Positions 43,320 through 56,070 of a DNA stretch of 64,000 nucleotides are shown here, piece after piece. The stretch's first letter is position 1. Each line of letters begins with the position of its first letter. Origin of the DNA: Amorphophallus konjac (Eukaryota > Streptophyta > Magnoliopsida > Alismatales > Araceae); assembly GCA_022559845.1 (NCBI GenBank), contig CM040118.1, positions 446,708,053-446,772,052 of the forward strand. Reading direction: 5' to 3'. The translations under genes and the position numbers were made by a program. The notes below the pieces were generated by a model. It ran no database searches and was not told where the DNA came from. It saw only the letters and a program-made list of their open reading frames with translations.

Positions 43320-46300
43320 TATCTATCTCCCCCTTTTTGATGATGACAAACTTTATGACTGACTTAGACAGATCATAGACTTTCACATTCTTCTCCCCCT
43401 TTGACATAATCAAAAAGGGGGAGGAAGGCAAGGAAGTTCAAATGTCAGCAAAGCATATTCATGAATCAATAAGAGCTCACTTCAAAAGTTCAAATGAGGC
43501 AATAGCAAAGCAAAGATAAGATGATTAAAACGTGTTGATTCTTGTGATTCCAATTGTTAGTGATGGAGATGATAGGTGTGTAGACTTAAGACTTGCAGAC
43601 TAAGTAAACACATCAAGATAATACCACTGAAAGCCTAAAGTCCATTTTAGGTTTTCATAATATACAATGGCAAGGCAAAGGCAAGATTTTTCTTTGATTT
43701 TTAGATTTTTCTGTTGAAATGCATAAAAACTCATAAATGCATGCAAGCGATGACACACCAAGTGATTTTTTTTTATTATCAAATTTTCAAATTTTTAGTT
43801 TTCTATTAAAATGCTTAAAGCTGGATGCTAACAAAAGAGGACACATAAATGCATGTAATGCAGCCAAACAGATACGTATATATATATGCAACATAGCTCC
43901 CCCTCTTTATTTAAAGAGATGGAATAGGTGTACGAAAAGTGTAGGTGAGTCAATACATCCAGAATGTTCAACTATAACACTTAGGAGATTGTGCAATCAC
44001 ACAGAAGAGTTATGCAATAGTCAAAGCAGTCAATCAATTTTTTGAATACATACTAAATCAAATTTTCATGTGTGCAAGTGAATAACATGAAAATAGACTA
44101 TTGCAATATAGATATTCAGATTTTCTTATCAACACTAAGAGAGATTTTACAGATTACACTTCAATTTATGAGAACAGCGTATTGGAGGCTAGGCTCTGCC
44201 ACAAAGAATTTTTCAGAATTTTTTAATTCAAAAAATTTTCACAATGACAATCAGAATTTTGCAAGAGTGATCAAGTTCAAATATTCCTTTTTACGTGAGT
44301 AGACACATGGAGCTCATGCCAGACTCCTCGGTTACTCAGAATATTGATCATTTCACTTCATTTTAAGCAGGGATACTATAGTAGAACACTTTTCTGAAAT
44401 GAATCACATCACGTCTCAGGTGACATGTGCCCAATTTACTCAGTGAGACTAAACATTGCTCTACTTTCATTTCAGATTTTTTTTAAAAGAAAAAGACAGG
44501 CAACTTTTTCCTCAACTACCTCTTTAATATTCATGCAACAAGTTTAATATGTGTAGAGTGTTGAAAAGAAATTCCTATATCCTTATTTTTAACACTCATT
44601 TTCACATCTTGTGCATGAAGTGTGTAAATTTGATTCATCATGTATACCGAAAATTTCATAAACACACAACAGTGCAGCTCCCCCGAAATAGATGCACTTA
44701 TCAAATCTTTTACTCCCCCTGAGTGTATTGACAAGAAACACTCCAGTGATGACTCAAAAGTAACATTATTTAGCAAGAATTATGAGGTCTTAGAAATTCC
44801 AAGGATAGGGGTGAATAACATATATAACATGCAAGCACACAATTTGGAAGATATGCAATGTGCAATGTAAAATGCAGAATGCATTATGAATGCAACATTT
44901 TAGATTTTTATTTGAATTTCCTAAATGCAATGCAAAGTGCAAGACGTAACATGGATGCAAATTACAAATTTTCAGTTTTGTATTTTGATGATCTAAATGC
45001 ACCTAATGCATTGAATTCTAATGCATGCAGCCTATAACTATATGAGAATGGAATGCAAGATGCAAAAGCAAGATGGGAAGGCTAGATTTTCAGAACATTT
45101 ATCAGATTCCACAAGAGGGCATTCAGTTTTGAAAGATGAACAACAAGCACTTTCCATCACATGGCCTTTATGAACAAGGGCGCATAAAAGATCAGAAATG
45201 AGTAATGCAACCCATTTTATTTTCAAAAACTTTTCAAAAATAGATTTTCAATAGCATTTCAGAAGTTCAGAAAATCATCTACAACCCAAACAGATTTTTT
45301 AATGACTCTTCAGAAGAAAACAAATCCAATCACAAGTTAGCCATTTGATTTCTCCAAGTTTAGTACAAGGCGGAGTTTGAGGTCCGAAGACCCGACTCAC
45401 ACATGGTGAAAGCTTCCAAGTGGACGTGATCCACTCTTCCAGTAACACGATTTGATATACCAGAAACATAGTTAGGCTCGAATGTGATATCACACATGCA
45501 GTTTCAATCAAGAATTGTTCAAATAACCATTTGGACATTTTTGGCACAACAAAGTAGAGGAACAAGAGATCAAGTTTTTCAGAAGCAATACCTGCCATGA
45601 AACAATACCATCCAGTGCCATAAGCTAATGCATGAAATTTCATTTCCATAGCAAAAGGTTGAATTACCTTAGTTCAGCCGGCGGTACCATATGCCTTCAA
45701 GCACCAAAATCACTAACTTCATGAAGGTCAGTATTTCAGATTTTTGTTTTCTTACCTTTGCCTTTAGAATCCCTTGTTTTTCTCAATTTCTTCATTGCCC
45801 TCAAGTCACTCCTGTAATCAAAGTTCTCATTTTGTAAATTTTGGTACCCAAGCTTTCTTGGATCCCTAGGGTTCAGCTGCACCTTTGAGAAGTGCATTCC
45901 ACATTCTCACACATGCAAATATCAAGTTTCATCAACAATGTATATGCATGAGAATGGATATGCATTCTAATATGAGAAGCAAGTTTTTCTAAATTTGTGC
46001 AAGACAGTGCATGAGAGTTTATGTAGACTCAATGTATGCAATTCTTTGAATAGGCCAGTAGTTTTCATCATAGACATTACCACAAGATGATCTTTCTTAG
46101 AAATGAGCCTTAGCTTTGAGCATATATCAACCAACTAACAGCTCCCCCTCAAAATGTGCATGAATTACACAAATGATGTTTTAACAGAAAAACATGCATC
46201 CTATGACTTATATGAACAAGTGACTCATGGTATCAGGTGGAGGCACATTCTCACGCATAGTGATAGATTTCTGTCAGGAATGACCTGCCCTTCCTCAGGT

Positions 46301-46881
46301 CACCATTTAATATACCATAAAGTCATGCAATGATGATCAGATGGATGAATATTCAGTTTCATGAAATGCAATCATGCACTAGTGATTCATGAAAGATGCA
46401 ATGCATTCTAATAACAAAAATAGTTTTTTTATGAAATTTTTATTAATGGAGTTTCGGTTAAAACAAATTTAAGTTTTTCAAAAAGAACTCAGAAATTTAT
46501 TTCAATACCTGTGTCTTGAGCATACATCATCTTTCAAGCCTTCCACTTGACCTCAAGACAACCCTGTAACAAAGTTCTCATTCAACAAGCTCCCCTTCAA
46601 CAAGATGCTATATGACAGGTGATATACTCAAAGGTATGCAAACCGCTATGAGTGGAATACATATACAACATTTGCATTATCACATAAGATTCAACACAAA
46701 GCAAGTCAAGACATAGCACCTTTTCTAGAGAAGTGATAGGGATATCACCTGATTATTCAGATTTTATTTTTAGTTTTTCTTTTAACCTGACTTATGCCAC
46801 TTGGCCCGTGTGCCTTACCTTCTTGACTGAAAACATGTTTCACGTTTCATATTTCCAAGGCACACCTGTAAAACAGATTTC
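43320..46881 (-). other. Element H internal non-coding region
   Basis: AT-rich DNA with many ATGCAA/TGCAT-like words and no recognisable pol in any minus-strand frame. Open stretches such as 45299-45649 lack any domain. Near 45785-45890 the minus strand reads a gag-tail-like NPRDPRKLGYQN, probably a duplicated gag piece. An inverted pair of polypurine/polypyrimidine tracts (CTCCCCCTTT/AAAGGGGGAG) lies at 43393-43423. Confidence 0.7.
43327..43345 (-). other. Polypurine tract of H
   Basis: On the minus strand TCATCAAAAAGGGGGAGATA precedes the 3' LTR. Repeated purine tracts nearby (43393-43423) fit the multiple polypurine tracts reported for Sireviruses. Confidence 0.75.
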
Positions 46882-48640
46882 TCATTTGGCATTCTTAGGT
46901 ACCCAAATCCTTTTGGGTCCTCGTGGGTTAGCAGTAACATTGGCATGTGGTTTCCAATTTTTGACAACATTCAAATCATCATTTTTCATCAAAAAATAAT
47001 CATGCATCATATGTCCAGATTTACCACAATGATTACAACATAACTTTGAATACTTAAAAGCATGAGGATTTTTTGAAGCATGTGACTTTTTGTTCCAATA
47101 TTGTTTCCAATTGGCAAGAGGTGTGTTAAACACATTAGAGATCCTAGGTCGACCTTCCCTTGATTTTGGCTGAGGATAATGGGTCCAGAACACATGATGT
47201 GTTGACACCATAGGTTGGTAGTGTTGTTTAGCCTTGGGATGCGTCGACCTATCCTTGCTTTTTCCATTGTTCATTCTTTTCCTGCATGCTTCTAAATCAT
47301 CATTCTTCATTGTAAAATAATCATGCATGGCATGTCCATGTCTTCCACAATAAAAACATGAGATTTTCTTTCTAGGTGGATGTGTGTGTGTGGCAGAAGT
47401 ATGTTTAACATGCAAAGTGGTGCTAGCAGTACTTTTGGATTTTTGATGTAAATTAATTTTTTGATTTTTATTTTCTTTTTGAATCACTTGGACAAAGACT
47501 ACTTTGGGGGTGAAGTAGAGGTACTGGCTATATTCGAACTATGAACAAAAGAAGTAGTTAACTTATTTGTAAAAGACTTCTTCTTTACAGGATTATAGCC
47601 AAGCCCTTCCCTTTGAGAATTACTTTCATGCTCAAAAGTTTATCCAGATTATTTTGACCATCCACGAATCTAGACAATGAATTATGCAAGTCCTAGATTT
47701 CACTTTCTAAAGATGTGATATGCAATTCAGTATTGACAAGTTCTTCTTCACAAGTAGAAAGGCTGACATTCAACACTGCATTGGTAGTCTTAAGGCATTC
47801 TACTTCTTGCTTTAATTCATCCACATTTTCACATTTACTTACAACCATAGATTTTCCTTTTTCTAAAACTAACAGTCTTTCAGAAATGGCCGTGTTCAAT
47901 TCCTTCAGTTTCTCATTTTCTTTTGCAAGCTTTTCATCATGAATGAGTTCATTTATCAAGATTTGCTCATTGGCCATTGAATTTACTTTTGCTTTCATCT
48001 CATTGTTTTCATTTCTTAAGGAGTAAATTTGATCTTTATGAAATTCAATATCAAACACATGAGCCTCAATCAATTCCTCTAAATGTGAGCATTTTTTACA
48101 GGAGGAATCACAGTTGTTTTGGTCAACCTTCTTTTTCAACTTTTTATTCTCAGATTTTAGCCTCTTATATTTACTTACAAGTTCACTGTATGCATCCACT
48201 AGCTCATCAAGAGATATATTTTCAGAATCTGAATTTACCTCCGAGGGTGATCCATTCTGCTGATCACTGCCATGATTACTCATACCTGCTATAAGACATT
48301 TGTCCCCATTCTTCTCATGGAAGCCAACCAAGCCATCTAGTATGTCCTTTGCGGAGCAGCAGCCGGAAGCAAAGGGAAAACTGTTAACATCAACTGCGGT
48401 AATAAGCAAACTTAGAACTAAGCAATTTTGATCATGTTTAGTATCATAATCTGCAGTCCAGACTGATTCGTCTTCAGGCAACTCATAAGGACCATGTGAG
48501 ATAAGCTTCCATAGCTAGGGTCATATGAGTTGACAAGACTGCACATTCTTCCTAACCACAAATCGAAGTTAGAACCATCAAACACAGGTGAGAATCCATA
48601 GTGAAAACTTTGGTAGCTATGATCTGGATCTTGCTCTAGA
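46882..48640 (-). pseudogene. Element H gag: capsid start, coiled coil, two degenerate zinc knuckles
   Basis: Read leftwards. A capsid start with PVFDGSNFDLW (about 48565-48597) changes frame near 48480 and continues as a 262-residue stretch (47693-48481) with a long heptad-rich coiled coil (about residues 85-262), as in Sirevirus Gags. After a gap and frame change, 46882-47487 carries two knuckles: CFYC-x4-H and CNHC-x4-H. In both, the last Cys is Tyr (HDY), so neither can bind zinc normally. The tail is GPKRIWVPKNAK. The two knuckle segments look like an internal duplication of each other. No ATG is evident at the expected capsid start. Confidence 0.8.
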
Positions 48641-48668
48641 TCGTTAGATCTATGAAAAATAGAGCCTT

Positions 48669-48683
48669 AGCTCTGATACCAAT
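48669..48683 (-). other. Primer binding site of H
   Basis: On the minus strand AATTGGTATCAGAGC directly follows the LTR end (ACCAACA); tRNA-Met type, shared with J. Confidence 0.9.
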
Positions 48684-51333
48684 TGTTGGTCTCTGGGTAG
48701 GCGAGCGGACAAGAAGGGAGGGTTGAATTGTCCTCGCGCGATATGACAAATTAAAACTTATGCAGCGGAATTACCAAGTTTAACAAGATTGATAGAAAAA
48801 AAGTAAGCAAGGATAAACAAGTTCTCTCAATCTCGCCGTTCACACACGATCAAGATAAATAACGTTAACATTACAATCCCACAAACATACATATCACAAA
48901 GCAAACCACTGGACACGGGCATTTTTAAGGTGGTTCGGGACCACGACGGGCTCCCTACGTCCACCCCTTACCAAACCGATAAGGATTCACTCGCTAGATA
49001 AACCAGCACAGGGAAGACTCCCCAAACATGGAGCAAGTCTCCAACACACACGGGGATAAATCCCCAATACGGAGCAATGCTCTAACACACATGTAGGATG
49101 ATGCCTGCACACACACACGGGGATGCGCTCCAGCACACACACACACACACACACGGAGACGGAGTCTCCAACACGATCCGACACTGGATCACAACACACA
49201 CAGACTCGCTGCAGCAAACGCAGCACAATGACACACACAGACGTGCTGGATCGTGAATCCAACAACACACACACACGCACGCTGCAACAACTGCAGCACC
49301 GAAAGCACACGACCATACGCAGACGATCACACACACACACGAATATCTCTATGAGTTGAGGAAATAAACATAAATACTCAAGATATGCTCAGATCTAAAA
49401 AAATCCATGAGAAACATCACAAATAGATAGGAATAAGATGTATAAGTTGTTCCCCCTTTGATTTCCCAAGCCTATGGATGTTGATGCTTGATTCTCGGAT
49501 TCGGATGATGACGATTCTTGCATCATCTTGTTCCTCTCGTCGATCCGCTCCTTTTCTTCTTCTTCCACGAACCCCGAAGATGCCTGGATGCAGATGAAAA
49601 CCTTACAAAACCTTCTTCCACGTTCTTCTCTTCTGCTCCTTGGCCTTCTTCTCCTGCAAGATAGAAAGATTAGCTTCTTAGGGTTAGTTCTCCCCAAATT
49701 CGTAACTCATATATAAACCCACACAAAATGTATGAAAAGACCATTTAACCCTTGCCAAAACTATGTGAAACATGCCTAAACATGTATATCATAACCCTAG
49801 GGGCAAGTGGGTAAAAGTAGAGCACAAAAGGATTGGGTTTATAGGGTTTTCGGATCCACGTTTTTGGGTTTCGCCGGTACCGATCGACCTACACGGGGTG
49901 GGTAGTTGACCTAAAATTTACAGACTGAAAACTGCCCTTTCTGGGGATTTCGATCGACCGAAACCCCAGGGGCGGTTGACCGAAATCTAGGAAATTCCAT
50001 ATTTGCAACCGTTCAGACCCTTAACCCCATTAGCAGGCCATTCAAGTTTGTGGCATCAAACTCCTTTGAAGTTGGAGGGTCTATACAGAGTATTTTGACC
50101 TGCAAAACCATAGAGAAATGATTAGAACTTTAGCTCAATAATCCATATGATAAACGCATGAGCTTCATACAAAACATTAAGAACGAGTAAGAGATAAGTA
50201 TGAAAACCCTTTTAGCATCCTTCAATCCATTGACCGAAGATGAATCCATTTCACACATTAGATGGGCATCAAGAAATCAATTTCACCAAGATTAATGAAA
50301 ATGTTTTAAGCACATCATGACCATTGACAAAACATCAAATGAAGTTATGTTCATAATGGGATGAACTTAAAAGAGACTTTCATTTGTGAAAACCCAGCAT
50401 CCATCAGATCTTCCACTCACAGCAAACCATGAGCCTCAAGCATCACACACACATGCCACCAAGATTAATATGAATGATATGCATTCTAGCCCTTGAAAAC
50501 ACATGTCTTACACCCAAACAACAAGAGCTAATGACTATGAGGTTGTACACAATGAATGATCTCTGCCAAACTTTATGTGAAATTCTTAAGGACATTGTGA
50601 GCCTCAAAAGTCATGAATGAACTGTATTAAGGAAGGCTACGTGAAGTGCACATGGTGAGATCGATGTTATGACAAGGCAAAAATTTTACCAATGGTTCTT
50701 GACAGATTAGACATGACATATACCACCTATTTCAGATTGTAGAAAGCAAGGTGCTTCCCCACACGTTTGTTTTACCTTCCAAGTGACAGCCATGAGATTT
50801 GATCCTACAATTCAAAATAGTCAAGTCAATACATCATGAGTTGCACAAAGTCTTGTTCAATCATAAAAGGCTTTGAAGCCTCTTGACAACCCAAGTTTTC
50901 TTCAACCAAAAACCAACTCCAAATATTCATGCAATCAAACAACATGTCTCACAATGCATGACAGAAATGCATGTAAATCACATTAACAATTTGATCATTC
51001 TTCTCAAGCTTCAATCAAGACATGAGCTAGATTACAAACACTTTATAATCTATCCATGCAACATGAATCAAGACATGAGCTAGATTGTAAACACTTTACA
51101 ATCTATCCATGCAACATGTATATGCAACATTTAAACCATTTACAATCTCGACCCTCTTTGAACATCAATAGCACAGTTGCCCATATGAAACACATGCAAG
51201 CATAGCAAATATCATGAGTGTTATCATGAGTGCACACAATCATCAAAAGCATATGCAAGCATACACAAAGTTTAGTTATCATCAAAGACAAAGTTTAGTT
51301 ATCATCAAAAACACAAACATTATGCAAGACACA
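48684..51333 (-). mobile_element. Element H 5' LTR (right copy)
   Basis: Runs from TGTTGGTCTC to GACACA on +, collinear with the left copy. The hairpin comb (about 48967-49328) has some arms mutated by transitions. The near-palindrome TTTCGATCGACCGAAA lies at 49948-49963. In the element's own orientation this is the 5' LTR and would drive transcription leftwards. Confidence 0.88.
48967..49328 (-). repeat. Mini-hairpin comb in H right LTR
   Basis: Same order as the left copy. GGGGAT/ATCCCC and GGAGAC/GTCTCC are intact, and GCTGCA/TGCAGC (about 49281-49297) is perfect here though imperfect at 41263-41279. Others are broken by single transitions (for example the first, CTTACC/GATAAG). Confidence 0.85.
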
Positions 51334-53169
51334 CATCACCCTTTGCGTCGACCTCTGTCTCCCCCAATGGCTACCTACGTCGACACCAAGAGCCCCTGTG
51401 CTGGAGCTCCCTGCGTCGACCCCTTGCTTCTCACAACTGGCCTCTGCGTCGACCTCATGCATATCAAACTCCGCTTGAACTGCCTGCTGCATCTTCATGT
51501 ACCAACACCAGGAAGAATGAGAGAGTCTCATGGGCCCATCATAAACAAAAAGCCATGCATATCACAACCCCTTTTGCCCTAAGTCTCATGCATGATAAGT
51601 GTACAACAAACCTAAAAGAAATGGAGCAATCCATTCTTCTATCTTGGCCAAATAACCCCCCCTGCATACAAACCCCTCTACTTCATAAGTGGAGCCCATA
51701 AAATGAAGAAAATCTGTTAAAAGATCAAGCAAACGAAACTTTTTTGCCTCTGGCATGATGCAAGTCGACATGCGCCTGCTTCAAGTCGACTTTCCTTCTC
51801 GGCTTGTCGATCGAATTGTGTTTTCGGTCGACCGACTAGCTGATGTGTCGACTCCTTCGGCCGGGTTCCCTGATGCTGGGAGATTCGGTTGACCGACTGA
51901 ATCGGTTCGGTCGACCGAACCCTCCCCCATTTCAAAAATAAAATCTTGCGCCGGTTCACCCCCCCCTCTCACCTCTCTCTCTCTCTCCCGCCATCTCACT
52001 CTCTCTTCTCCCTCTCTCCTCTCGCCGATTCACTCTCCCATCTCCCTCTCTCCTCTCGCCGATTCACTCTCCCTTCCCCCTCTCTCCTCTCGCCGACTCA
52101 CTCACTCCCTCACTCTCTTATTTTTTTAAAAAAATAAAATAAATACAAAAACAAAGAGAAGAAAAGCCCCAATAAAATATAATAAAATAAAATGACACAA
52201 AGCATAACAACAATAAAAAAACAAAACAACATTCAAAGCAAATGAATAAAATACACCATGCGTTTTAAAAATAACAATAATAAATAATAATAACTAAAAT
52301 CAAATAACCAAACAAAAAATATAATAACAACAATAACAAATAAATAAAATACATCCATACATTTAAATAAATAAAAGAAAATCAAATAACTAAACATAAA
52401 GTATAATGATAATAATAACAAATAGACGAAAAAATGCACACATGCATCTAAATAAAAAAAAGATCAGATAACCAAACAAAAATTATAATATAAGTGTCCA
52501 CCCCAGGACCCTCGCTTCCCCAGACTCGGTATGAAAGGAATATGAATGATGCCCCGGTAAATCGGGTTTTGGTCTTGGGGATCACCCGAATATGGCCCAT
52601 ACCTGATATTCCCACGGGCCAATAGTTCACTAAACTTGACCGGTTTTCACTGGGATCTGATTCCGCTCTCCCATCAAACTTGCCCTATACTCGGTAGACA
52701 TTTGCAAGGGTTCTATATCCATCTTCGTCACGCTTTCAATACAGACTTCCATCCGAACATGAAATGGTCGATGAGCGACCAACATGATTTAAACGTTCAT
52801 ACCCCAATCCAGGGGCATTTTATTGCAGTTCGAGATTTCATTATCTCATTTTATTAATGTTAATTTTAGGCCACATGGCCCCTTTTCCTAGCGATCAATC
52901 AAGGGTTTTCCCCTCTCCGAGGGGATGTAATTAACGTTGTGGCCTTATAGCACGGCGAGTTTTTATCCCAACAGGAAACTCATAATCGTCTGATCAGTCA
53001 AACGGCGCACACCAGTGATTCTGGACCATCCCGACATGGAACTCGAATAAATCGTCACTTTATGACTAGCACGCCCACGCACTAAATAAACGAATAAATG
53101 AATAACCAAATTGAATAAACAAACGAACAAATGAATAAATAAAAAGAGATGCCCAAAAGTGCATCCACA
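51334..53169 (+). mobile_element. Element G 5' LTR, second part
   Basis: The DNA right of H again carries GCGTCGAC motifs (51345-51450), pyrimidine-rich tracts (51960-52120) and AT-rich DNA. A 3' part shared with F follows: TCCGAACATGAAATGG (52752-52767 and 35074-35089) and GGGGATGTAATTAACG. It ends TCCACA just before a primer site. Joining it to 38445-40665 as one LTR is inferred from the matching F layout; no clear duplication flanks H. Confidence 0.65.
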
Positions 53170-53173
53170 AGTC

Positions 53174-53191
53174 TGGCACGCCCGGTGGGAC
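53174..53191 (+). other. Primer binding site of G
   Basis: TGGCACGCCCGGTGGGAC, the same as in F apart from one base. This form is found in Tat-type plant gypsy elements, not in tRNA-Met-primed ones. Confidence 0.75.
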
Positions 53192-56070
53192 ATAACCTCC
53201 CTTCATCTCCTCGCCAAGAGTTGGGGCCCTATGGCCTTTCAATAAACGATGTCTGCCTATTTTGATGGTTTGCAAGTGCTGTGCCGACAATCGTCATGAC
53301 TGAGGTCTACCTCGGGCTCGGTCTCGCCTCAGGCTTCTCATCTTCGGGACCTGGCCGTGCCCGCAAAATTTGGGAACTCTTCTCCTAGTAGCTAGCCTCC
53401 CTAGCCTTTTGGGGGCGACCTTCAAAATATACTGAATATTGAGTTGGCGAAGCCCACAATGGAGAATAGCTCATCTAGAGCGCCTGGCTCATATGCCTCT
53501 ATGAAGAGAGAGGGTTGTCCCTACCCTCCCTCCTCTTCACAAGCGCAAGAAGAGAAACGCTCGACCGAGCGAAATCATTTCTGTGGCCTCGAGAGATGAT
53601 ATCCCGAGGCACCCAAAGCTTATGGGAGTCATGAAAGCTTCTAAAAAGAAGAAAAGAAGAAGGGAGGGGAAATCAACCCCCCCCCCAAAAAAAAAAGTGG
53701 CGAAGGAGGTTTGGATGGCTACATCTACCGAGGGAACAATCACTCTCTTCATGTCCTGATCTGTGTTGAATAAAGATTACCGTTGTGGGATTGGTGTGGT
53801 GGAGCGAACCACTCATCCCCTCCCTGAGGGGGTGAGCGCTCTCCTACACACCCACCTTGGTCTGTTTATAACCAAAAAATAAGAAGAAGCAAAAAAAAAG
53901 GAGAAGAAAAAAGAACAATGAAAAGAGAACAAAAGAAATCTCACGCGGAGCGTAAGATAATATATTCAGAACTTCTGCATAAAACTCTACTTTGTTGGCA
54001 TTATTGCAAAGGTACTAGCAAATGATGGAGATGCCGAGTAGGCAGCTGAATAAAAGAACCCTATCCATCTACATCCAAGCAGGTGGGAGCCCCGCCTAAA
54101 ATATCACAAAGGTATGGCGTCAACTTGTGCAAAGCCCCGTCACAGTCAGCTGTGTCTCAATTAACACCTAGCTATCCTAGGGGCATCCCCCCACCAAAGG
54201 CTACGGCTTGCAGTCTCAGCATTATATCCAGTCCCTCAGGCGCATCAACCGCCTGAAGATATGTTAGAAGCCAGCATTGAACAAGCTTATGGGGCCTATA
54301 TTACAGTGCCTACAGAATAATGAAAGGGCTATCAGCCAATGCCCAGAAATGTCAGAAGAAGGCCAGCGCTTGACTCAATCCTAGGAGTACACGCGCATGT
54401 CGCCTCACCTAGGCCGCCACTATATGCCGTAGCTTCGGCCCAAAGTACAGCGAATCTCAGGTGATCTCAAGAAGATCCAATAAAAAGAGAAGCAAAAAAA
54501 ATGAATGGAGAAAAGTCCCCAAAAAAAGAAAAAAAGAAAAAAAGAAGAATGAAATTAAGAAGAGTTTCAACTCTGCATATCAATACACTGTTGGCGCTAT
54601 CCAAGTTGACAGTTTCTAAACAAAGAAGAAGAATAAAAGAGAGATATACTCCGCAGCAGCAAAGGCAGATCAAGCTAGAGTTATAGCCTCCAACAACGCC
54701 ATCTAAGCGGGAAGAAAAATGGGGGTATTTCATCCCGCCAACTATAAGCAACATTCAGTGGCAAAGTCATGCCCAAACTCCTGAGTCTGAAATCAAAGGT
54801 ATATAGATCCCACTCCCATTCTATCTTCACATAGCGAACGGGAGTAGTAGAAGTATCTGCTCATTCACTGAGCCTCTATGAACCAAGAGTCAGCTGAGCA
54901 GGCATAACAAGTCTGAATAAATACAAGAGAAGCAGAAGAATAAAATGCCTTGTGAATTGATGCCACTAGCTAGTGTAGAATGATGCCAGGCGGGTCACAA
55001 CTGAATAAACAAATACGGCCAATGCCAAGGCCGGCAGCAGCATGATGAAGCTATTGAAGAAAATCTCTAGGAGATGCTCCCTCCAAATGAAAAAGACCTA
55101 ACAAGATACAACTGCATCTCAGAGAATTCCTGTCCACTACCCGAGATGTTTTATAGCAATGCGGCCAGGCACGGCCACAACTCCCGAAGAGAATATGTGC
55201 ACCCCTTCGCGACCCCTAATGGGTCACTCATGTGAGAAGAGACAGCAGAACAATCAACCTTCATGGGAAACTTCAATTCCTCTGAGGGCACTTAGCAGTG
55301 TGTCCCCTTTCCAAGGTCGCCAAAGAAAAAGAGAAAAAAAAGAACATTTCAATATACACTTGACGCGAGCCAAGAGCATGAATATGGCCTCGTTGGGGAA
55401 TTTACCATCAAGCTACGGTGCCGGGGCACCCTTCAGCCTCCACCAATGCGCCGAATACCCCAATGTGGGGAAGAAAAAAAGGAATCAGCTGAATACACTC
55501 ACTTGGGGCGCTTGCATGCCACCCCCCTTTGAGGCACGCCTTTCTATGAAAAGAAGCAAAGAACAGTTTGCCGAGGTGGCCGAAGATAAAGAAGAAGTTG
55601 TTGGGGTCTCACGACCGGCCCCCCTTACTATCGCTTGGTCGCGCGACTTACCATGAAGAAATAAAGATGCCCGAAGTGAAGGATGCTCCATGAGTAGTTC
55701 CCCAAAACATATACCCCAGCTTAGGGGCAAATGAAGCAAAAGAAATACACCCCGGCCTGGGGGCATCTAGATCAAGAAATAAACCCCGGCTTGGGGGCAT
55801 ATGAAGCTAAGAAATACACCCCGGCCCGGGGGAATATGACGCCAAGAAATAAACCCCGGTTTGGGGGAATATGAAGCCGAGAAATATACCCCGGCTTGGG
55901 GGCATATGAAGCCAAGAAATAAACCCTAGCCTGGGGGCATATGAGGACAAGAAGTAAACCCCACCTTGGGGGCATGTGAAGCAAAAAATACATATACCCC
56001 GGCTTGGGGGAATGGTAAGCAGAAAGTACATGGGCACACTGAAGCCCCACCGGGGATCGTAAACCCATCG
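53192..56070 (+). other. Element G leader region, no recognised gene
   Basis: Purine-rich, non-coding-looking DNA after the primer site. One 165-codon open frame (55159-55656) shows no known domain, is rich in Arg, Lys and Pro, and probably reflects composition. The right part is a minisatellite (55725-56030). The G gag-pol would lie beyond element I, outside the window. Confidence 0.55.
55725..56030 (+). repeat. CCCCGG-type minisatellite, about nine units of 30-35 bp
   Basis: Units of the type AAGAAATAAACCCCGGCTTG plus GGGGGCATATGAAGC, with A/C, T/C and deletion variants. Consecutive copies start near 55740, 55774, 55808, 55842, 55876, 55910, 55945 and 55980. Such minisatellites are known from untranslated regions of Tat/Ogre-type elements. 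Confidence 0.9.

Larger units (their letters stand above)
40666..51333 (-). mobile_element. Element H: Sirevirus-like copia element with gag but no pol
   Basis: Reverse-oriented, 10,668 bp. Two very similar 2.65-kb LTRs (40666-43319 and 48684-51333) flank a 5.4-kb internal region. On the minus strand the primer site reads TTGGTATCAGAGC beside the right LTR, and polypurine tracts AAAAAGGGGGAGA lie beside the left LTR. Gag with a coiled coil and zinc knuckles occupies 46882-48640; the rest (43320-46880) has no protease, integrase, reverse transcriptase or RNase H motif. This is the layout of a non-autonomous gag-only retrotransposon (TR-GAG type). It inserted into the G LTR; flanks CCATT and CATCA do not match. 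Confidence 0.85.

Noticed and set aside
55159..55656. 165-codon open frame in G leader as a possible extra Tat gene
   Set aside because: No known motif, low-complexity basic composition; kept only as a remark.
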